Source: Bryobacterales bacterium (GTDB taxonomy: Bacteria > Acidobacteriota > Terriglobia > Bryobacterales > Bryobacteraceae). Taken from it: a DNA stretch of 5,730 nt. The stretch is from positions 3,560 through 9,289 of the forward strand of contig DNFG01000342.1 of NCBI GenBank assembly GCA_003487005.1, in the 5' to 3' direction. Each line of letters begins with the position of its first letter. Position 1 is the stretch's first letter. The notes beneath the pieces were generated by a model that ran no database searches, was not told the origin of the DNA, and saw only the letters and a program-made list of their open reading frames with translations. A program made the translations under genes and the position numbers. Shown here piece by piece: positions 1 through 4,956 of the stretch.

Positions 1-117
1 GACGAGTGCTATGTCGCCATCCGCTCGAACCTCGACAAGGGCTTCTGGCAGTTGCTGGGCGAGAACGTCAAGCGCTACTTCCCCGTGGGCGGCAAGGCCA
101 AAGCGGCAAGCTGCTAG
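1..117 (+). CDS. C-terminal end of an unrecognised protein (5' partial)
   Basis: Reading from base 1, the window opens inside a coding frame of 38 codons ending in TAG at 115-117. The translated tail is hydrophilic and aromatic-bearing, ending roughly LLGENVKRYFPVGGKAKAAS-C. It looks like a folded-domain end (DKGFWQLLGENVKRYFP) followed by a short Lys/Ala/Gly tail. GC-rich codon use matches the downstream genes. I do not recognise a family from this fragment and assign no function. The gene is co-directional with the cupin lipoprotein gene, with 31 bp between its stop and that gene's ATG, so the two could share a transcript. That the frame is coding rests on codon use, the plausible composition of the tail and the stop falling just before the next gene. 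Confidence 0.6.
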   Translation, partial: DECYVAIRSNLDKGFWQLLGENVKRYFPVGGKAKAASC

Positions 118-139
118 CCATCTCCGCCTTCTCTATGAT

Positions 140-144
140 GGAGG
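140..144 (+). promoter_or_regulatory. Ribosome binding site for the cupin lipoprotein gene
   Basis: GGAGG lies 4 nt before the ATG at 149. It fixes the start there rather than at the upstream in-frame ATG at 11, which lies inside the preceding gene and would add 46 residues with no signal-peptide character. The overlapping TATGAT at 134-139 resembles a -10 hexamer, but I give it little weight. Confidence 0.6.
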
Positions 145-148
145 CATC

Positions 149-988
149 ATGTTGAGACGAATTCTGTCTGCAAGGCTGCTCGTGACGGCCGCGCTGCTGT
201 TGTCCGCGTGCTCCAGGCCGCGCCAGTCCGCCATCCCGGTCGAATTGCTGGACCTGTATGCCGCGCCCGGGCAGGTCCGGGTGCAGACGGTGCTGGCGGG
301 GGCGGTGCCGGAGGTGGAGGCCGCGCTGGTGAGCATCCCTGCTTCGCTGGAGCACCGGGAGGCGGCGGTGGCCGATTCCGCTGTCGTTTGGCTGATCCTC
401 GCCGGAAAGGGACGGATCACGGCCGGAGAGCAGGTCTTCGACGTCTCCGGCGAAACCATCGCCCGGGCGCCCCAGGGCTGGTCGTGGACCCTCGAAGCCG
501 CCCCCGGCGAAACGCTCCACGCCCTGCGCCTCCGCCGCGCGCTCAATGCCCAGGATCTCGAGGAATTCGCCAAATATCCCGAGAATAACGCCGCCCCGCT
601 GGTCAAAAAGTTCAGCGAATGTCCCGCCTACCACGAGGCGATCAAGAGCCCGAAAACGATCAGCCGGACCCTGCTCCCCGAGAACTTCGTCCCGCGGATG
701 GCGCTCGGCACCGTCGAAACCACCGGCCCGGACGCGGTCGGCCGCCACAAGCATCCGATGCTCGAGCAGTTCTTCCTTGGATTGAAGGACAACGAAATCA
801 CAGTACTCGCCGACGAAGACCACGTAATTCTGCCCGAATTCGCCCTCCTCCACATTCCCCTCGGCTCCAACCATGGCGTCGAAGTCGCGGACGGAAAGAA
901 GCTGCATTACGTCTGGATGGACTTTTTCATGTCCAAGGACGGCCAGGAATGGCTGAAGATGCACAAGCCGGTGGAGGAGAGCAAGTAG
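149..988 (+). CDS. Bicupin lipoprotein
   Basis: A 279-residue protein. Residues 1-20 are a lipoprotein signal peptide (RR at 3-4, hydrophobic 10-18) with lipobox LSAC and the lipidated Cys at 21, so it should be anchored in a membrane facing outward. Two cupin-like segments follow, roughly 35-130 and 172-262. The second carries a recognisable metal site: H200-x-H202-x3-E206 with Q207 adjacent, then P237-x-G239-x-x-H242, matching cupin motifs 1 and 2. The first has the beta-strand and Gly/Pro pattern (LILAGKGRITAGE) but none of the His ligands, so it is probably structural. The start was chosen by the GGAGG site and the lipobox. The BNR gene starts 42 bp downstream on the same strand. Substrate is unknown. 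Candidate roles are sugar binding, sugar isomerisation or a dioxygenase-type reaction; a KdgF-like role on unsaturated uronates is speculation from the neighbour. Lipoprotein and cupin calls are firm, the role is not. Confidence 0.85.
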   Translation: MLRRILSARLLVTAALLLSACSRPRQSAIPVELLDLYAAPGQVRVQTVLAGAVPEVEAALVSIPASLEHREAAVADSAVVWLILAGKGRITAGEQVFDVSGETIARAPQGWSWTLEAAPGETLHALRLRRALNAQDLEEFAKYPENNAAPLVKKFSECPAYHEAIKSPKTISRTLLPENFVPRMALGTVETTGPDAVGRHKHPMLEQFFLGLKDNEITVLADEDHVILPEFALLHIPLGSNHGVEVADGKKLHYVWMDFFMSKDGQEWLKMHKPVEESK

Positions 989-1011
989 GCAGCAGGCCGG
1001 CGTGAGGGCTC

Positions 1012-1020
1012 TGATACACT
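1012..1020 (+). promoter_or_regulatory. Possible extended -10 element before the BNR gene
   Basis: TGATACACT reads as TG-n-TACACT: an extended -10 TG followed by a hexamer matching TATAAT at four of six positions. It ends 10 bp before the ATG at 1031. No -35-like hexamer is visible at the usual spacing and no Shine-Dalgarno sequence lies between it and the start, so a promoter here would give a nearly leaderless mRNA. A short sequence match of this kind can arise by chance. Confidence 0.25.
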
Positions 1021-1030
1021 ACCCCTCGTC

Positions 1031-2413
1031 ATGCCCCTGCTTGCCCTCCTTCTTCTCTTCGCCGACCTGACTCCGCAACCCTGGGACGGCTACCGCGGCA
1101 TCTGGTACATGAATCAGCCGGTCACGACCGAACATCGCTACAAGTACTCCGGCGGCTTCGCCACCTACCCGCAGTGGCATCTGCCCATTGCGGTCTATTC
1201 GGAGAAAGCGCGCAGAACCTTCTTCGTCCTCGGCGGCTCGAACGGCAATATCTCCGAGCGGAAGGACGAACTCGTCCACCTCGTCGGCTTCTACGATCAC
1301 CGGACCGGCGAAGTCGCCCGCCCAGTCCGCCTGCTCAACAAAAAGACCGAGGATGCCCACGATAATCCCGTGCTTTCCATCGACGCGGCGGGCCATTTGT
1401 GGGTCTTTTCCGCCGCCCACGGCACTTCGCGGCCCGCCTACATCCACCGGTCGAAGAAGCCGTTCGACATCGAGGAATGGGAACTCGTCAGCACCACGAA
1501 TTTCAGCTATCCACAACCGTGGTATCTCGCGGAACGTGGCGAATTCCTGTTCCTCCAGACGCTCTACCGCAACGGCCAGCGCCGCCTGTTCTCCGCCCGT
1601 TCCCGCGATGGCCGCGCCTGGAGCGAGCCTGAAATGCTCGCGCACATCGACATGGGCGACTATCAGATTTCGTGGCCCCGCGGCGGCCATGTCGCCACCG
1701 CGTTCGACATGCACCCCTCCACCGGGCGCGCGGGCAAGGGCCTGAACTACCGCTCCAATATCTACTACCTCGAAACCCCCGACGCCGGGCGCACCTGGCG
1801 CAATGCGAAGGGCGAGGCCGTCCAACTCCCGCTCACCGATATCCGCAACCCGGCGCTCGTGCTCGATTCCGTCAGCCAGGATCGCAATGTGTACCTGAAA
1901 GACCTCGATTTTGACGCCCAGGGCCGCCCGGTGATCCTCTATTTGACCTCCAAAGGCTACGAACCCGGCCCCGCGAGCGGCCCCTTCGAGTGGCACACCG
2001 CCCGCTGGACCGGCCGCGAGTGGGAGCACCGCCGGATGGGCGAATCCGACCACAACTACGACCACGGCGCGCTCTACGTCGAAAAAGACGGCGCCTGGCG
2101 CGTCATCGCCCCCACCGATCCGGGCCCGCAACCCTTCGGCACAGGCGGCGGCATGGTGATGTGGCTCAGCCGCGATCAGGGCGCCCGCTGGCGGCGCGTC
2201 CGGGAGCTGACGAAAGGCAGCGAACGCAACCACAGCTACGCCCGCAAACCCCTGAACGCCCACCCGGATTTCTACGCGCTCTGGGCGGACGGCAACCCGC
2301 TCGAACCATCGAAATCGTTGATTTACTTCTGCACGCGCGACGGGAAGGTGTTCGTCCTTCCCGAAAAGATGAACACCGGCCGCGCCAAACCGGCCGCCGT
2401 CGAGCCACGCTGA
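1031..2413 (+). CDS. BNR-4 / Asp-box beta-propeller protein, possible polysaccharide lyase (PL24/PL25-like)
   Basis: A 460-residue protein. Residues 3-11 are a short hydrophobic run (LLALLLLFA) that may be a weak signal peptide lacking basic residues. The body begins with DGYRGIWYMNQP (19-30) and KYSGGFATYP, the opening I associate with the BNR_4 (BNR repeat-containing) family, whose seven-bladed propeller is shared by ulvan lyases of families PL24 and PL25. Three Asp boxes are visible: SRDGRAW 191-197, TPDAGRTW 249-256 and SRDQGARW 380-387. Two histidines exactly 20 residues apart, H110 in AHDNP and H130 in AAHG, followed by Y179 and R195, fit the His/His/Tyr/Arg catalytic set I recall for these lyases. 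Lyase or hydrolase activity is inferred. The start is the only in-frame one after the upstream stop at 986-988; there is no Shine-Dalgarno sequence. Gene 2471 begins 57 bp after the stop. The fold family is likely; the substrate is open (ulvan-like, pectic or other uronate glycan). Confidence 0.8.
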   Translation: MPLLALLLLFADLTPQPWDGYRGIWYMNQPVTTEHRYKYSGGFATYPQWHLPIAVYSEKARRTFFVLGGSNGNISERKDELVHLVGFYDHRTGEVARPVRLLNKKTEDAHDNPVLSIDAAGHLWVFSAAHGTSRPAYIHRSKKPFDIEEWELVSTTNFSYPQPWYLAERGEFLFLQTLYRNGQRRLFSARSRDGRAWSEPEMLAHIDMGDYQISWPRGGHVATAFDMHPSTGRAGKGLNYRSNIYYLETPDAGRTWRNAKGEAVQLPLTDIRNPALVLDSVSQDRNVYLKDLDFDAQGRPVILYLTSKGYEPGPASGPFEWHTARWTGREWEHRRMGESDHNYDHGALYVEKDGAWRVIAPTDPGPQPFGTGGGMVMWLSRDQGARWRRVRELTKGSERNHSYARKPLNAHPDFYALWADGNPLEPSKSLIYFCTRDGKVFVLPEKMNTGRAKPAAVEPR

Positions 2414-2438
2414 AGAACGCGGCTGACGCAACCCGGAC

Positions 2439-2457
2439 TCCGATTCCGCCTATCGGA
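2439..2457. repeat. Inverted repeat upstream of the 2471 gene
   Basis: TCCGAT (2439-2444) and ATCGGA (2452-2457) are exact 6-bp inverted arms around a 7-nt spacer. The repeat ends 2 bp before the AGGAGG site. It could be an operator for a dimeric regulator or a small 5' hairpin affecting ribosome access. No T-tract follows, so it is a poor terminator. Six-bp arms can occur by chance in GC-rich DNA. Confidence 0.4.
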
Positions 2458-2459
2458 TC

Positions 2460-2465
2460 AGGAGG
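2460..2465 (+). promoter_or_regulatory. Strong Shine-Dalgarno site for the 499-residue protein
   Basis: AGGAGG lies 5 nt before the ATG at 2471. It establishes both the start and the strand of this gene over the equally long antisense ORF covering 2450-3952. The same AGGAGGACG string with the same spacing precedes the TPR gene on the other strand. Confidence 0.85.
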
Positions 2466-2470
2466 ACGGA

Positions 2471-3970
2471 ATGCCCAAACTCGAACTGAACGTCAAAACC
2501 TGCGAGGGTTGTATCCAAATGAACAACGGGAACCCGTCGCAGGTTCCCTGTCAGAAGTCCGCCAGGATGCCGGCGCCGGGCCTGGTGGTGGTGGATTACC
2601 GGCTCACGGCGGCGAGATGCCCGGTCCGGGCCTCGTGGGATGACCTGAAACTGGCCGCGAACCGTCTGCCGAATACCAATGGCCTGTCGGAGTGGGCCGC
2701 GCGCCTGCTGCCTCTGGTGAAGAAGTCCAACCGGCCGATGGATGCGGGCTACATTATCGAATCGAAGACGTTCGTCTCCCCGGAGGGCAAACACCTCGCC
2801 TGGGTCCGCCAGATTCCCGACGCCGCGGAGGCCGAGCGGTTCCAGCAATGGTTCGCGGGCAACGGCCTGTTGATGCCGGTCGCGCAGATGACCACCGCCC
2901 AGAAACTGGCCGCCAGCGCGTGGATGGCCCTGGAAGAGATGCCCACCGCGGGCGCTCACGTCGTGAAGGAACTGATTGCCAGCATTCCCATTCTGGTGGC
3001 CGTGCTGGGCGCCATCGCGCTGTCCCCGGCCAAATATGTGCGCTTCTTCCAGTGCCTGTTTTATGGAGCCGGCATCGTCACCCAGATTGCGGACTACTTC
3101 ACGTCGTTCGGGGGGTGGCTGGCCTGCGCCGTGAACGCCACCCACACCTCCCACTTGCGCGAGGCCGCGCAACACCTCGCCAAATTCGCTTCCATGCTCA
3201 TTCGCGACCTGGGCCTCGCGGGCATCGAGCGGATGATCTCCTACCTGCGCACCAAGAGAAGCGATGGAAAGGCTCTGCGGGCCGACGCCGAGCAGGGCGG
3301 CTTCACCGAAAAGCCCGCCAAGGCCAATTCGCTGGCCGATATGCCCGCCACTATCAAGGCGCGGGACCCCAGGTCCGGCGCGATCCCCTTCTCCGACTTC
3401 CCCGAGTTCCGCAACCGGTCCCTCAGCAAGGACCTGTACCCCTGGCTCAGCCAGCGGTTCACGAATATCAAACCCATGAAGCTCGACGACAAGGGCTTCG
3501 TCCACACGAATGCCGGCAGCGAGATCTGGGCGCGGAGGATCCCAGGAACGAATGTCGTTGAGTGCGTTCGCATCGACATGGTGACCGCGAAAGGTGTCAG
3601 TCAAGGCCACAATCCGCCCTTCAAGGACGGCCCCGTGCTGCGAACCGGGTCGCGCGGCGGCGCCGTGTTCGAAGGTGGCGATCCCGCCGCCCACTATGGC
3701 CGAATGATCCAGGGCGATGGACCAGCGGCGGGCACCACGCTTTCCACAGATCGCGTCGCCTACGGCCGCGTCGGCCACTTCCACAAGGAGGCGATCCGAA
3801 TCGATCAGTTGGAAGAGTACTGCCGGACCTTTGTCCCTTCGGCCAAGAGTGTCGCCGATTGGGGCGCGGCGGTGCCGAAATCCGGGCCGCAATTCGATGC
3901 CGGTGGCAACAAGGTGTTCAAGGGCGGCGGCGCCACCAATAACGCCGGCCACATCCCCCTGGTGCCCTGA
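2471..3970 (+). CDS. Unrecognised 499-residue protein: Cys N-terminus, hydrophobic core, His/Gly-rich C-terminus
   Basis: I do not recognise a family. There is no cleavable signal peptide. The N-terminus has C11-x2-C14, C27 and C50, spacing that could bind a metal. Residues 56-160 look soluble and globular. Residues 166-221 are strongly hydrophobic, with two likely membrane or buried helices (about 167-184 and 191-221). An amphipathic stretch to about 260 (AAQHLAKFASMLIRDLGLAG) ends in a basic KR linker. The region from about 296 is polar and rich in Gly, Pro and His: RDPRSGAIPFSDFPEF (298-313), GHNPPFKDGP (379-388), H408-Y409 and GHFHKE (435-440), ending in a Gly-rich tail. This soluble/hydrophobic/variable layout recalls polymorphic toxins or injected effectors, but no catalytic motif is certain and no immunity gene follows, because the next gene is on the opposite strand and abuts the stop. 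A membrane enzyme or structural protein remains possible. The start is fixed by AGGAGG. Coding confidence is high, function unknown. Confidence 0.85.
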   Translation: MPKLELNVKTCEGCIQMNNGNPSQVPCQKSARMPAPGLVVVDYRLTAARCPVRASWDDLKLAANRLPNTNGLSEWAARLLPLVKKSNRPMDAGYIIESKTFVSPEGKHLAWVRQIPDAAEAERFQQWFAGNGLLMPVAQMTTAQKLAASAWMALEEMPTAGAHVVKELIASIPILVAVLGAIALSPAKYVRFFQCLFYGAGIVTQIADYFTSFGGWLACAVNATHTSHLREAAQHLAKFASMLIRDLGLAGIERMISYLRTKRSDGKALRADAEQGGFTEKPAKANSLADMPATIKARDPRSGAIPFSDFPEFRNRSLSKDLYPWLSQRFTNIKPMKLDDKGFVHTNAGSEIWARRIPGTNVVECVRIDMVTAKGVSQGHNPPFKDGPVLRTGSRGGAVFEGGDPAAHYGRMIQGDGPAAGTTLSTDRVAYGRVGHFHKEAIRIDQLEEYCRTFVPSAKSVADWGAAVPKSGPQFDAGGNKVFKGGGATNNAGHIPLVP

Positions 3971-4903
3971 TCAGCGCGGCGCCGCGGCGCGGATCTCCGC
4001 GATCTTGCTGCGCATTTCGGCGGCGGCCGGGTAGTCCGGATGCTGACCGAGGAACCGCTCCAGCACGTCGGCCGCCCCGCGTTTGTCATCACGCCGCCAC
4101 AGAACCTCCGCCAGGTGCAGATGCGGATGCGAAAAGTGCGCCGGATCGAGCCGGATCGCTTCCAACAGGTGCTTCTCGGCCTGATCCAGGCGCCCCAGCG
4201 CCAGCAGGTTCATTCCGAGTTGCGACTGCGCCAGCGCGTCGCCAGGCTGTTTGAGCACCGCGTGCCGGTTGAAATGCTCGGCCTCGGCGAACTGCTGCAG
4301 GTTCAAGAGCACCCCGCCGAGATTGACGAGCGGCGCGTACAACGTGTCGTCGGTCTCCAGCGCTCGCCGGAACATCTCCGCCGCGCGCTCGAAGCGCTGC
4401 GTTTGGTAGGCCAAAGTCCCCAGATTGTTCCAGGCCTCTCCATAATTCGGCGCGATTTCGACCGCCTGCGACAGGTGCTTCTCCGCCGCCTCGACATCCC
4501 GCCGCGAGAGCCGCTTCTGCGCTTCGTCGTACTCGCGCCGCGCCCCTTGCGGAATCGACAGCGCGCGCAACGACACACCCGCCGCGACATCACGGCGAAG
4601 CCGCAGGTCGTCCATCTGCATTTCGACCCGCACGCGCCGCCGCGCGTCGGCCGTCGAGGGGGTCACCACCACCGTTTGCCGCGCCTCCCCGCGCCCCGGC
4701 ACGAACACGCTCAGCGTGTACGTCCCCGCTTCCAGATTGCGGAACCGGAACCGGCCGCCCGGGTCGCTCAGCGCGGATTCGGTAAAGGGCGTCGCCGAAC
4801 CGTAGATCGTCACCGAACCCTGCGCCGCGGGCTGAAACCGCCCTTCGACGGTGAATGTTGGGGGTGGCGCAAGCCAGAGCAGGGCCAAAACAAGGCTGAA
4901 CAT
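3971..4903 (-). CDS. Secreted-type protein with carboxypeptidase-regulatory-like domain and five TPRs
   Basis: A 310-residue protein starting at the ATG whose first base is 4903. The N-terminus (MFSLVLALLWLAPPP) is a short hydrophobic run, a plausible though Arg/Lys-poor signal peptide. Residues about 17-95 resemble a carboxypeptidase regulatory-like/Cna-B-type beta-sandwich: VEGRF..., SDPGGRFRFRNLEAGTYTLSV, a common fold for extracytoplasmic binding or display. Five TPR units of exactly 34 residues follow without gaps at 119-152, 153-186, 187-220, 221-254 and 255-288 (for example YGEAWNNLGTLAYQTQRFER), ending in a short helix. TPRs imply protein-protein scaffolding; the partner is unknown. 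The gene has an AGGAGG site and lies divergent from the Ser/Thr kinase gene with 53 bp between starts. Its stop abuts that of the 499-residue gene. Similar modular proteins are frequent in Acidobacteriota. A link to the kinase is inferred from position only. Confidence 0.88.
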   Translation of the reverse strand: MFSLVLALLWLAPPPTFTVEGRFQPAAQGSVTIYGSATPFTESALSDPGGRFRFRNLEAGTYTLSVFVPGRGEARQTVVVTPSTADARRRVRVEMQMDDLRLRRDVAAGVSLRALSIPQGARREYDEAQKRLSRRDVEAAEKHLSQAVEIAPNYGEAWNNLGTLAYQTQRFERAAEMFRRALETDDTLYAPLVNLGGVLLNLQQFAEAEHFNRHAVLKQPGDALAQSQLGMNLLALGRLDQAEKHLLEAIRLDPAHFSHPHLHLAEVLWRRDDKRGAADVLERFLGQHPDYPAAAEMRSKIAEIRAAAPR

Positions 4904-4908
4904 GGCGT

Positions 4909-4914
4909 CCTCCT
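4909..4914 (-). promoter_or_regulatory. Shine-Dalgarno site for the TPR protein gene
   Basis: On the minus strand, AGGAGG precedes the ATG (first base at 4903) by 5 nt. It supports the start and the strand over the plus-strand shadow ORF covering 4040-4957. Confidence 0.8.
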
Positions 4915-4941
4915 ATCAGAATACGCCCCCGCGCCGTTGGG

Positions 4942-4949
4942 TTTATACT
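4942..4949. promoter_or_regulatory. Overlapping divergent -10 elements between the TPR and kinase genes
   Basis: In the 53-bp intergenic region the A/T-rich core reads TATACT on the plus strand (4944-4949) and TATAAA on the minus strand (4947 down to 4942). Each matches TATAAT at five of six positions. The plus element ends 7 bp before the kinase ATG, so transcription would start at or next to the A of ATG. The minus element would give the TPR gene a leader of about 30 nt that holds its AGGAGG. No good -35 hexamer is visible for either direction. This is a sequence-based prediction. Confidence 0.45.
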
Positions 4950-4956
4950 TTCCCTA

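Noticed and set aside
134..139. TATGAT as a -10 promoter element for the lipoprotein gene
   Set aside because: It nearly abuts the ribosome site and no -35 is visible; a transcript starting there would lose most of the Shine-Dalgarno sequence.
11..148. N-terminal extension of the lipoprotein from the ATG at 11
   Set aside because: It overlaps the upstream gene's coding end in another frame and has a Ser/Arg/Thr-rich shadow-like sequence. The ATG at 149 has a Shine-Dalgarno site and begins a proper lipoprotein signal.
68..964. 298-codon minus-strand frame opposite the lipoprotein gene
   Set aside because: The plus-strand frame has a lipobox, cupin motifs and a ribosome site; the antisense frame has none of these and overlaps two genes.
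1004..1027. GAGGG...CCCTC inverted repeat between the lipoprotein and BNR genes as a terminator
   Set aside because: The stem is only 5 bp with a 14-nt loop and no T-run, and it is not convincing.
1019..2431. 470-codon open frame on the minus strand, antisense to the BNR gene
   Set aside because: The plus-strand product has three Asp boxes and a family-typical opening; the minus frame gives a Gly/Val/Ala/Arg-rich sequence with no domain, as expected opposite GC-biased codons.
2450..3952. 500-codon open frame on the minus strand, antisense to the 499-residue gene
   Set aside because: The plus-strand frame has AGGAGG 5 nt before its ATG. The antisense product is low-complexity in style (repeated Gly, Arg, His, Val) with no recognisable motif.
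3979..3990. 12-bp perfect palindrome as a regulatory operator
   Set aside because: It consists only of G and C within coding sequence for an Ala/Pro/Arg tail, so codon bias explains it; it is mentioned only as a possible pause hairpin.
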